Position numbers and translations under genes: made by a program
NCBI GenBank assembly: GCA_017631435.1
Contig: JAGBTG010000024.1
Span: forward strand, 1-47,525
From: Bacteroidales bacterium
GTDB taxonomy: Bacteria; Bacteroidota; Bacteroidia; Bacteroidales; UBA932
DNA length: 47,525 bases
Direction of reading: 5' to 3'
Shown: piece by piece, positions 14,931-22,634 of the stretch
Position numbering within the stretch: position 1 is the first letter of the stretch
Layout: every line of letters starts with the position of its first letter
The notes under the pieces: generated by a model
Database searches by the model: none
Seen by the model: the letters and a program-made list of their open reading frames with translations, nothing else
Told to the model about the DNA's origin: nothing

Positions 14931-15350
14931 TAATTTTATTGTAAATAATTGCCATCTTCCTCCAGAATACTTGATGGATATCTTAGCTATTCCACTTCTT
15001 ATATTTCCATTATAATCAACATTCCATCTTATTCCACCACCACTCCAGGTATATCCACTATTATTGGAGCCTCTATGAAGATAACCTCCATTGTCAAAGT
15101 AAATATGGGTAATTTGGTCATTTTGTATTTTTACGTTGAGAGTATATCTTTCGTAGCTGGTTGAATTACTCTGATACTCAACAGGAAGCGTATATACGCC
15201 ATCATCTAGGATTACTTCTCTAAGATTTCGTTGGGTTACATCAAAAACAGGAGTGTGGGATACAAAAGGGAGGTAGTTTTGAGCTGTAGCCTGATTTGAT
15301 GTGAATAATAGCATAGCAAGTATGCTAAATAAAAATAATTTGGCTTTCAT
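14928..15350 (-). CDS. Small secreted protein of unknown function
   Basis: The 140-residue protein has a signal peptide (MKAKLFLFSILAMLLF...ATAQ, cut after about residue 24). The mature part is rich in Gly, Asn, Tyr and Ser in a beta-type pattern (DNGGYLHRGSNNSGYTWSGG, YSGGRWQLFTIKL). I do not recognise a family. It is a single gene with its own -7 box at 15382-15389. Confidence 0.7.
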   Translation of the reverse strand: MKAKLFLFSILAMLLFTSNQATAQNYLPFVSHTPVFDVTQRNLREVILDDGVYTLPVEYQSNSTSYERYTLNVKIQNDQITHIYFDNGGYLHRGSNNSGYTWSGGGIRWNVDYNGNIRSGIAKISIKYSGGRWQLFTIKL

Positions 15351-15381
15351 AGATGTTTTGCTTGTTTAGGTTATGCGTATA

Positions 15382-15389
15382 CAAATATA
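15382..15389 (-). promoter_or_regulatory. -7 box TATATTTG for the small secreted protein gene
   Basis: The minus strand reads TATATTTG, a full TAnnTTTG match, 32 nt upstream of the ATG at 15350. Confidence 0.5.
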
Positions 15390-15586
15390 CTACAAAATCT
15401 TCAATTTTATCTAATTAGTTATCTTTGTAAACTATTCAGAGAATATTCCTAGTATATGTAATGTTTATGAGGATTTAGAACTTGGACTATATCTCGATTG
15501 ATATCATAGATAAATATAATAGTTCTAAAATATGGTGCGAATTTGAAAGAATAGTACCTCTTAAAAAAGTTATCATTATGTTATTG

Positions 15587-15594
15587 TATATTTG
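15587..15594 (+). promoter_or_regulatory. -7 box TATATTTG for the WG-repeat gene
   Basis: TATATTTG lies about 75 nt before the ATG at 15670. A second candidate, TATCTTTG, is at 15420-15427. Confidence 0.5.
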
Positions 15595-15669
15595 TAAACT
15601 TACGCTTCCTATCTAAAAAAACAAACTGGATAATAACGAGTTATATTAATAAATATTTATAGACTATAT

Positions 15670-17580
15670 ATGAGAATAGCTATTATTGAAAATTGTGATT
15701 ATCGATGTATTTATACTGGAAACCTCAGTATTGATGATGAGTATAACTATAGATTAGAAGGTCATTGTTTGTATAAGTTTTATTCAGACTGTAAAGATAT
15801 TTCAGTGGAGCAATATAATGTAATAGCAGAATATTTATGTTCACTGAAAAGATTTTACCACGAGAACATTTTACATTACAATTGCATAGAAGCTCATAAA
15901 TTTTATGATATAGAAAATTCACAACAGCTGGCTAAAAGTCTTAATTGCGATATATTTGAACCAGGTGTTTATCATTCCAATATAATTGAACACAAAGTAG
16001 ATGAGTCTGGAGGTTACGGTTTAGATAAAACTGATCAAATTATTATATCAGTTATTAAATATTTGAAACTTATAAAAATGCCTTATGATGCGCTATTTTA
16101 CCGGAGAAGCGAGCCTGATTATGAGGCAATCTATGGTAGTTATTGGCAGGGGCTAGATTCATGGTCAGATATTGTTATTGATAATGATAATTATTTGTGT
16201 TGTGATAATGGGTATAATATTTTTCGTGTAAATGCGATGTTCGCAGATAAAATTTATGTATCATCCCAATGGGAATCTCATGCAATAATAGAGTTAGACA
16301 AAAGATGGGGAATTGTTGATGTAAATGGAAAGATACTTTTGAAGCCACAACCTTACAAGATTAGGGAAACATACAGTGACTTTTGTGTTATTGAGTCTGA
16401 AGAGAGTTCAAGTTGCATGAGTTATGATGGAGATATATTAATGCCTTTTACATCTCAGGAGTTTTGTATTCATTATTGTAGGTATGCTGAAATCAATTAT
16501 AATAATTTTAAACTTTTATATGATCTGAAGTTTCAGCGGCTTATTCTCAATGCATGTTATGAATATCTGGACAAAGTTGATAAGAATATAATAATAGTAC
16601 GACTATCTAATGGCTTTGTTGATATATATAACCACTACTCTTTAAAACTTAATAGTGAGATTGTAAAAAGTGCTTATATTGAACCTTACACTAATAAGAT
16701 TGTGTGCAATAGCTCTAATGGGTGGTTTTTATTGGATGGCGATGGCAAGAAAATTATTATTGATGATGAAAATAGATATTGTTATATTGAAATAAAAAAG
16801 GATGGATATATCTGTTTGAAACAGAGGAAACCAAATGATTATCATATTTATGGTTTGGCTGATATGGAAGGTAAAGTAATATTTCCTTGCTATTCAGATT
16901 CTCCTATAAGATTTTTTCAAGATAACGATAATAGTTATTTCATACTGAAAAAATATAAAAAGCAATATATATGCAATAAGAAAGGAATGATTATTTCTTC
17001 TAAATATGATCTGATAAAAAAAGGTCAGGATGGTATATGCATAGCATACAATGGGGAGTTTTCAGCTTATGATGACGGTACAATTATATATCATAATGGA
17101 ACCTTCTATGCTATCGATTTTAATGGTAAAGTTATATTTAGTATGGAATGTCAGGATTTATCTTCGTTTAGGAATGGCCTTTCAAACATAATGTTGAATT
17201 ATAAATACGGCTGTATAAATAAAAATGGAGAAATAGTAATAGCACCAATGTATGATAGTTTGGGCGGTTTTAGTTGTGGTTTGATACCTGCTCGTAAACA
17301 TAAAATGACCAGTTGGGGCTATATTGACAAATTTAATAATATCGTTATTCCGTTTCAATATGATTATGCATATACATTTAATGAAAATGGTGAAGCTTAT
17401 GTGGAAATCGATGGATATAGGAAAAGAATTAACACTAAGGGTGAATATATTGGAGACGAGGAACAACTTCAGAACAGCCATCACTACCATTATGACTCAA
17501 TAGATGATGATGCATATATTAAAGATGGTATTGCTGAAGCTTTTAATGATGATCCTTCTAATTATTGGAATATAGATTGA
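15670..17580 (+). CDS. WG-repeat protein
   Basis: The 636-residue protein has an N-terminal part of about 210 residues with no recognised domain, then WG-type repeats: RWGIVDVNGKILLKPQPY, YGLADMEGKVIFPCY, YGCINKNGEIVIAPMYDS and WGYIDKFNNIVIPFQYDYAY. Such repeats form beta structures used for binding. No signal peptide is visible, so the protein may be cytoplasmic. The gene is much more A+T-rich than its neighbours and has no partner genes, suggesting separate acquisition. The function is unknown. Confidence 0.8.
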   Translation: MRIAIIENCDYRCIYTGNLSIDDEYNYRLEGHCLYKFYSDCKDISVEQYNVIAEYLCSLKRFYHENILHYNCIEAHKFYDIENSQQLAKSLNCDIFEPGVYHSNIIEHKVDESGGYGLDKTDQIIISVIKYLKLIKMPYDALFYRRSEPDYEAIYGSYWQGLDSWSDIVIDNDNYLCCDNGYNIFRVNAMFADKIYVSSQWESHAIIELDKRWGIVDVNGKILLKPQPYKIRETYSDFCVIESEESSSCMSYDGDILMPFTSQEFCIHYCRYAEINYNNFKLLYDLKFQRLILNACYEYLDKVDKNIIIVRLSNGFVDIYNHYSLKLNSEIVKSAYIEPYTNKIVCNSSNGWFLLDGDGKKIIIDDENRYCYIEIKKDGYICLKQRKPNDYHIYGLADMEGKVIFPCYSDSPIRFFQDNDNSYFILKKYKKQYICNKKGMIISSKYDLIKKGQDGICIAYNGEFSAYDDGTIIYHNGTFYAIDFNGKVIFSMECQDLSSFRNGLSNIMLNYKYGCINKNGEIVIAPMYDSLGGFSCGLIPARKHKMTSWGYIDKFNNIVIPFQYDYAYTFNENGEAYVEIDGYRKRINTKGEYIGDEEQLQNSHHYHYDSIDDDAYIKDGIAEAFNDDPSNYWNID

Positions 17581-17971
17581 TTATCTATGAATCGTTTGTA
17601 TCCATAACAGTAGGGTACAGGGCCTTCAATATATTTCGTGGTTGGTGATGAATTGGTTCTCCGTTGATATCTGAACATTATATCCAGGTTGGGTATAGCC
17701 AAAATGAAAAAAGGGCAACCATTCCATCAATATAAGCGGGGAAATGGAGATTTTTGTGCTTGAAATTGGTAGAAAATGTATTTTAGGCAGGATTTGGGGC
17801 TTAATCCTGCTTGGAGTGGGTTGATTTTAGAATTTGAGCGGGAAAAGGGAGCTTTTCTTGCTTGGAATGGGTTTGAAATGTATTTTGAGCAGGAAATGAG
17901 GAGTTTTTCTGCTCGGAATGGAAAAGGGCAACCCATCATTTACTTTTGGGTCACCCTGTGGTCTGCTTTTG
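17581..17971. other. Gene-free region with degenerate tandem repeat before tRNA-Gly
   Basis: There is no convincing gene; a minus-strand frame at 17727-17939 only follows the repeat period (51 bp = 17 codons). The repeat array is at about 17737-17925, bracketed by AAAAGGGCAACC-type copies near 17709 and 17924. Confidence 0.6.
17737..17925. repeat. Degenerate 51-bp tandem repeat (about four units)
   Basis: Units share the pattern GAGC(G/A)GGAAA...GGAG-TTTTTCTTGCTTGGAATGGG...AAATGTATTTT and restart every 49-51 bp (GCGGGGA near 17736, GCAGGA near 17787, GCGGGA near 17838, GCAGGA near 17889). The unit start resembles the 3' end of the adjacent tRNA gene (GAGCGGAAAACGGG at 17971). Copies are imperfect and have no spacers, so this is not a CRISPR array. 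Confidence 0.65.
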
Positions 17972-18044
17972 AGCGGAAAACGGGATTCGAACCCGCGGCC
18001 CTCAGCTTGGGAAGCTGATGCTCTACCAACTGAGCTATTTCCGC
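17972..18044 (-). tRNA. tRNA-Gly (anticodon CCC)
   Basis: On the minus strand the gene starts GCGGAAA and the acceptor partner TTTCCGC is a perfect 7-bp match. The D-arm is GCTC...GAGC, the anticodon stem TCAGC/GCTGA holds the loop TTCCCAA (anticodon CCC), and the T-arm GCGGG-TTCGAAT-CCCGT contains the invariant TTCGA. Discriminator base T fits tRNA-Gly. The 3' CCA is not encoded. Two broken copies of it lie at 5.5 kb and 6.8 kb. Confidence 0.95.
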
Positions 18045-18091
18045 AATTGCCTTCACAAATATAACATCTTTTGTGAATATTCTGTTCTTGG

Positions 18092-18111
18092 ATGATTGAT
18101 TTTTCCTAAAT
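18092..18111 (+). promoter_or_regulatory. Repeated operator-like site upstream of the AraC gene
   Basis: ATGATTGATTTTTCCTAAAT matches 19062-19081 at 19 of 20 positions. This copy overlaps the -7 box of the AraC-type gene, which fits autoregulation; the other copy lies before the TonB receptor gene. Confidence 0.5.
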
Positions 18112-18114
18112 TTG
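18107..18114 (+). promoter_or_regulatory. -7 box TAAATTTG for the AraC-type regulator
   Basis: TAAATTTG matches TAnnTTTG and ends only 7 nt before the ATG at 18122, so the transcript would be almost leaderless unless a later start is used. Confidence 0.5.
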
Positions 18115-18121
18115 TCTTGTT

Positions 18122-19039
18122 ATGATACATCATCCGGAGAATATACACCATCAGGAGCAGCTTTTTATTATCAGAAAGCTTAAAGGAGGGCACCCTGTGT
18201 CTGATTCATCAAACCACCTTGCAGTACACCCTGGGGCACATCACAGCATCCCTGCCCACGGAGTTCCAACTCATGGCTTTCCGGCTGCAGGACCTATGCC
18301 TGCGCAGCGGTCTGCAATTCACTGTTTCTTTTTCCTTTGCAGCGGTACGGTGTTGGCCCAGATAGGGGAGAAGACCTATCTGATAAAGGAGCATGAACTT
18401 GTGGTGATTCCCGCCGGACAGGTGTTTTCGGTGAAGTATTTTGAGAATAGCCACGGGTATATGGGAGGGTTCCATCCAAAGCTTTTTCCCAATGAAAACC
18501 TTCTTGCCAAGTATGATTTCCTGAGGGTGTGGGGGTCGCCAAAGATTGAATTGGACCAGTTTTCATTTTCCCGACAGCTTCCTCTGTTTGACCGTATGTA
18601 TGAGGAGTTTGTGACCGAGAGGCCCGGGATGGAAATCATAAAGGCCTATCTGAATGCCATCTTGGCAGAGGCAGATGCCGTTTACCGGAAAACCATTAAG
18701 GATGTTGTGGTTCACAACAACAGCATATGCAACCGGTTCCTGCAGATGCTTTTTTCTGGAGAGGAGGGTGCTCAGGTTCTGCAGATTGCCGAGTATGCGC
18801 ACGAGCTGAACATTACCCCCAATCATCTTAACAAAATTGTGAAGGGGGCAACCGGAAAGTCTACATCAACCTGGATTGAGGAGGCTGTTATGCAGAGGGC
18901 CAAGGCACTTCTTGCCACAACGGATCTCCCTTTGAGTGAGATTGCAGCCCGCACGGGCATTATGGACCAGTCTTATTTTGCCAGAAAGTTCAAGAAACAC
19001 GAGGGGGTTTCCCCGTCAGAGTTCCGGCAGAGGAGATGA
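18122..19039 (+). CDS. AraC family transcriptional regulator
   Basis: The 305-residue protein has an N-terminal cupin-like sensing region (about 65-200, including LIKEHELVVIPAGQVF) and a C-terminal double helix-turn-helix of AraC type (about 210-305: LQIAEYAHELNITPNHLNKIVKGATGKS... and LPLSEIAARTGIMDQSYFARKFKKHEGVSPSEFR). The first 60 residues are His/Pro-rich and of doubtful significance; a later start is possible. It lies directly upstream of the TonB receptor/RND operon in the same direction, and a shared 20-bp site lies before both, so it is probably their regulator. Confidence 0.9.
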   Translation: MIHHPENIHHQEQLFIIRKLKGGHPVSDSSNHLAVHPGAHHSIPAHGVPTHGFPAAGPMPAQRSAIHCFFFLCSGTVLAQIGEKTYLIKEHELVVIPAGQVFSVKYFENSHGYMGGFHPKLFPNENLLAKYDFLRVWGSPKIELDQFSFSRQLPLFDRMYEEFVTERPGMEIIKAYLNAILAEADAVYRKTIKDVVVHNNSICNRFLQMLFSGEEGAQVLQIAEYAHELNITPNHLNKIVKGATGKSTSTWIEEAVMQRAKALLATTDLPLSEIAARTGIMDQSYFARKFKKHEGVSPSEFRQRR

Positions 19040-19061
19040 CGGATGCTCTGGTCGGCAGTGA

Positions 19062-19081
19062 ATGATTGATTTGTCCTAAAT
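19062..19081 (+). promoter_or_regulatory. Repeated operator-like site upstream of the TonB receptor/efflux operon
   Basis: ATGATTGATTTGTCCTAAAT is the second copy of the 20-bp site found before the AraC-type gene. It lies about 40 nt upstream of the -7 box at 19121-19128, a suitable position for an AraC-type activator. Confidence 0.5.
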
Positions 19082-19120
19082 GATGATGCCATAATGCCAA
19101 TGGAACTCCCGTAGAATACA

Positions 19121-19128
19121 TATTTTTG
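19121..19128 (+). promoter_or_regulatory. -7 box TATTTTTG for the TonB receptor/efflux operon
   Basis: TATTTTTG matches TAnnTTTG, 14 nt before the ATG at 19142. Confidence 0.55.
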
Positions 19129-19141
19129 CACATTAAATTTT

Positions 19142-21526
19142 ATGAGAATGAAAATGTGTTCAAAAAAGGTGTTGGCAGCGGTGGTTGCCATGATGAGTTT
19201 CGGTGCAAGTGCTGAGGCCGGAAATATTGGCAATATAAACTGTCGGGAAGAAAATAACCCAAATAAAGATACGGTTACTGCCCTTGCGGAGGTGGCGGTG
19301 ATTGCCAGGATGAAGCAGAAGAATGATTTGAGGCAGGAGCCCCTTTCGGCTACGGTTATAAAGTTGGGTGATATTGAGAGGAAGCAGGTTGCCTCTTTGT
19401 CTGATATGGCTATGCAGACTCCTAACCTGTATATCCCGTCTTACGGCTCCAAGATGACCTCATCAATTTATGTGAGGGGGCTCGGCAGCAGGATTGACCA
19501 TCCTGCAGTGGGATTGTATGTGGATAATGTCCCTTTCCTCAACAAGAACGGTTTTGATTCTGATCTTTGGGACATTATGCGTATGGAGGTGCTTCGCGGT
19601 CCGCAGAGTACTTTGTACGGACGTAACACCGTTGGCGGTATCATAAACATCTATACCCTTTCTCCAATGGTTTATCAGGGGGTGAGGCTTCAGGCTGGTT
19701 ACAGCAGCGGAAATACTTACAATTTCAAGGGCTCTGTATATGCAAAACCTGGTGAGAAGTTTGCTTTCAGTATTGGTGCAAACTACAGGAAATCAGACGG
19801 ATTCTTTACCAATACCACCACTGGCGAGAATGTTGATTGGGAGGAGGGAAGCTCTGTAAGGGCCCGCCTGGTTTATACTCCAAGCAGCCATCTTACCATA
19901 GACAACTCCTTTATGGCCGGCAAAATTGACCAGGGAGGTTATGCATACGGTCTGTACAATCCGGCAACAGGGGCAACTGCACAGGTTAGCTACAACGATC
20001 CTTGCGGCTATGAGCGTACAACAATCTCAAACGGACTTTCCGTAAGTTACAATACTGGCAAGCACATCTTCTCAAGCGTTACGTCGTGGCAGATGCTGGA
20101 CGACTGCATGACATTGGACCAGGATTTTACCCCTGCAAGCATGTTTACCTTGCAGCAGGCTCAGAAAGAGAATACATTTACCCAGGACTTTACGGTAAAG
20201 AGGACAGAGGATGGCAGAAAATGGCAGTGGCTGAGCGGCCTTACACTTTTTTACAAGGATATGGAGATGGATGCTCCGGTAAACTTCAAGCAGGACGGTA
20301 TCAACGGCCTTATCCTGGGAAGCATCAACGGTATGTTCCAGGGGATGCCGGCACCAATGAACACTGCCAAACTGCAGTTTGTGCAGCCGGAGTTCCTTCT
20401 TTCAAGCAAATTTGACCTTCCTGTGTATGGTGCGGCGCTGTACCACCAGTCGCAGTTGAATATTGGCAAGTTCACCCTAACAGCAGGTATGAGGCTTGAT
20501 TATGAGAAGGCCAAGATTGACTATGTTTCAAACAGTGCAGTAGACTATATCTACAGCATGAAGATACAGATGGGCCCAATGCTCAGGGAGATTAAAGTGG
20601 AGAGCGGTGTGAACACCACCTTGGCAGACAAGCTTGAGCAGGACCACCTTGAGTTGCTTCCAAAATTTGCCCTACAGTACTCACTTGAGGAGAAGGGTAA
20701 CCTTTATGCCTCAGTTTCAAGAGGTTTCAAGGCGGGTGGCTACAATACCCAGATCTTCTCCGATATCCTTCAGAACCAGGTGAAATCAGACCTTATGGCA
20801 GACCTTATGAGCAAGGCCGGAGGCGCACTGGGCTCAATGGGTGGAGCCATGGGCGGTGGTTCCCAGGCCCCGTCGTACACTGTAGATGAGATTATCACCT
20901 ACAAGCCTGAGTACAGCTGGAACTATGAGGCGGGAGCACACCTCACATTGGGCAAGGTTACAGCAGATGCATCTGCATTCTACATAGACTGCACCGACCA
21001 GCAGCTTACTGTTTTTCCCGACGGAAAAACAACAGGCCGTATGATGACAAATGCCGGCAAAACCAGAAGCATGGGTGTGGAGCTGGCGCTGAATGCACAG
21101 GTTACCCCAGCATTGAATATTGGTGCAAGCTACGGACATACCAACGCTGAGTTTGTAAAATACTATGACGGTATAAATGACTATAAAGGCAATTACGTTC
21201 CATATGTACCGCAGAATACCCTTGCTGCAAATGCCTCATACACATTCTACAATGTAGGCAGGATTGCAGACAAGGTGCAGATGAGAGTTGGTTATAACGG
21301 TATAGGAAAAGTGTACTGGAATGAAGCCAATGACATGAGCCAGAGTTTCTATTCGCTGCTCAATGCATCGGTTTATGCCCAGAAGGGTCCGGTAGCTGTT
21401 GAGTTGTGGAGCAAGAACCTCACAGACACAGACTATAACGCCTTCTATTTTGTATCTGTAGGCAATGCATTTTTTTCTAAAGGAAGGCCTGCAGAATTTG
21501 GAATTACATTATCTTTGCAACTATAA
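19142..21526 (+). CDS. TonB-dependent outer-membrane receptor
   Basis: The 794-residue protein has a signal peptide (residues 1-26), a plug domain (about 55-165 with PLSATVIKLGDIERKQ, SIYVRGLGSRID and VEVLRGPQSTLYG-like sequence) and a beta-barrel to the C-terminus. It has no SusC-type N-terminal regulatory domain. It imports or gates a substrate across the outer membrane using TonB energy; the substrate is unknown (siderophore, cofactor or small molecule). It lies 20 bp before the RND adaptor gene and probably shares its promoter, an uncommon pairing of uptake receptor and efflux pump. A Gly/Ser-rich stretch near residue 570 (GGALGSMGGAMGGGSQ) is probably a surface loop. Confidence 0.9.
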   Translation: MRMKMCSKKVLAAVVAMMSFGASAEAGNIGNINCREENNPNKDTVTALAEVAVIARMKQKNDLRQEPLSATVIKLGDIERKQVASLSDMAMQTPNLYIPSYGSKMTSSIYVRGLGSRIDHPAVGLYVDNVPFLNKNGFDSDLWDIMRMEVLRGPQSTLYGRNTVGGIINIYTLSPMVYQGVRLQAGYSSGNTYNFKGSVYAKPGEKFAFSIGANYRKSDGFFTNTTTGENVDWEEGSSVRARLVYTPSSHLTIDNSFMAGKIDQGGYAYGLYNPATGATAQVSYNDPCGYERTTISNGLSVSYNTGKHIFSSVTSWQMLDDCMTLDQDFTPASMFTLQQAQKENTFTQDFTVKRTEDGRKWQWLSGLTLFYKDMEMDAPVNFKQDGINGLILGSINGMFQGMPAPMNTAKLQFVQPEFLLSSKFDLPVYGAALYHQSQLNIGKFTLTAGMRLDYEKAKIDYVSNSAVDYIYSMKIQMGPMLREIKVESGVNTTLADKLEQDHLELLPKFALQYSLEEKGNLYASVSRGFKAGGYNTQIFSDILQNQVKSDLMADLMSKAGGALGSMGGAMGGGSQAPSYTVDEIITYKPEYSWNYEAGAHLTLGKVTADASAFYIDCTDQQLTVFPDGKTTGRMMTNAGKTRSMGVELALNAQVTPALNIGASYGHTNAEFVKYYDGINDYKGNYVPYVPQNTLAANASYTFYNVGRIADKVQMRVGYNGIGKVYWNEANDMSQSFYSLLNASVYAQKGPVAVELWSKNLTDTDYNAFYFVSVGNAFFSKGRPAEFGITLSLQL

Positions 21527-21546
21527 AATCTAAACCGGTTAACATA

Positions 21547-22626
21547 ATGGACAAGAGACTAAAATGGGGGCTCACAGCCGTTGTTCTTGCGGCTGCAGCA
21601 GCTTGGGGTATATACTCCCAGTTGCCACAGGAAAACCAGGAGCTTGCTGCAGCAGACAAAGTGTCAAAAGCCCAGCCCAAGAAGAACATCCTCAATGTAA
21701 ATGCAATCATTGCAAAACCACAGACCCTTTCAGACAACATCTTCATTAATGGAAGCCTTCTTCCCGACGAGGAGGTAGACCTTACCTTTGAGACCTCCGG
21801 CAAGATTGTGGAGATCAACTTCAAGGAGGGATCGTATGTAAAGAAAGGTGACCTTCTTGCAAAGGTGAATGACCGTCACCTCCAGGCACAGCTTCAGCGC
21901 CTTACAGCGCAGTTGAAACTTGCAGAGGACAGGGTTTACCGCCAGAGCACCCTTTTGGAGAGGGATGCCGTAAGCCAGGAGGCATTTGAGCAGGTAAAGA
22001 CAGACCTTGCAACCCTTAAAGCAGATATTGAAGTGGTTCAGGCAAATATTGCACTTACTGAACTTAAAGCCCCATTTGATGGAGTAATCGGTCTTAGGGG
22101 AGTGAGTGCGGGTTCTTACGCTACCCCTTCAACATTTGTTGCAAAGCTTACAAAAGTTTCCCCTATCAAAGTTGAATTTGCAGTACCTGAGCACTATGCA
22201 GATGATGTTCAGGTAGGATATAACGTTGAGTTCTCACTTCCTGGCAAACTTGAGCCATTCAAGGCAAAAGTTTATGCAAAGGAGTCGAAGATTGATCCGG
22301 AGACCCATACACTTACAGTAAGGGCGTTGTATGACAATCCAAAAGGGGAGACCCTTGCGGGAAGATTTGCCTCTGTAAACCTTGAGAAACAGAGGATTGA
22401 GAATGCCATTACAGTTCCTTCCGAGGCAATTGTTCCGGAGATGGGTGTAGACAAGCTTTATCTGTACAAGAGCGGCAAGGCGCAGCCTGTAACTGTTACC
22501 ACCGGTATAAGAACCGATGCTGCCGTGCAGATTGTGAGCGGTATCAGCCAGGGTGATACAGTAATTGTGTCAGGTACACTCCAGCTCCGTATGGGATTGC
22601 CTGTAAAACTTGATAACGTAGACTAA
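21547..22626 (+). CDS. RND efflux periplasmic adaptor (membrane fusion protein)
   Basis: The 359-residue protein has an N-terminal membrane or signal segment (LTAVVLAAAAAWGIYS), a lipoyl half (VDLTFETSGKIVEINFKEGSYVKKGDLLAKV), an alpha-helical hairpin (about 115-165), the second lipoyl half (LKAPFDGVIGLRGVSAGSY) and the beta-barrel and proximal domains. It matches AcrA/MexA-type adaptors that link the inner-membrane pump to the TolC channel. It lies between the TonB receptor and the RND pump in one operon. Confidence 0.92.
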   Translation: MDKRLKWGLTAVVLAAAAAWGIYSQLPQENQELAAADKVSKAQPKKNILNVNAIIAKPQTLSDNIFINGSLLPDEEVDLTFETSGKIVEINFKEGSYVKKGDLLAKVNDRHLQAQLQRLTAQLKLAEDRVYRQSTLLERDAVSQEAFEQVKTDLATLKADIEVVQANIALTELKAPFDGVIGLRGVSAGSYATPSTFVAKLTKVSPIKVEFAVPEHYADDVQVGYNVEFSLPGKLEPFKAKVYAKESKIDPETHTLTVRALYDNPKGETLAGRFASVNLEKQRIENAITVPSEAIVPEMGVDKLYLYKSGKAQPVTVTTGIRTDAAVQIVSGISQGDTVIVSGTLQLRMGLPVKLDNVD

Positions 22627-22634
22627 TCTGCCCT

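Larger units (their letters stand above)
15351..15669. other. A+T-rich intergenic region with divergent promoters
   Basis: It contains no gene. -7 boxes are at 15382-15389 (minus), 15420-15427 (plus, TATCTTTG) and 15587-15594 (plus, TATATTTG). The rest is A+T-rich spacer before the WG-repeat gene. Confidence 0.6.

Noticed and set aside
17737-17925. Possible CRISPR array
   Set aside because: Repeats are imperfect and contiguous with no unique spacers, and no cas genes are present.
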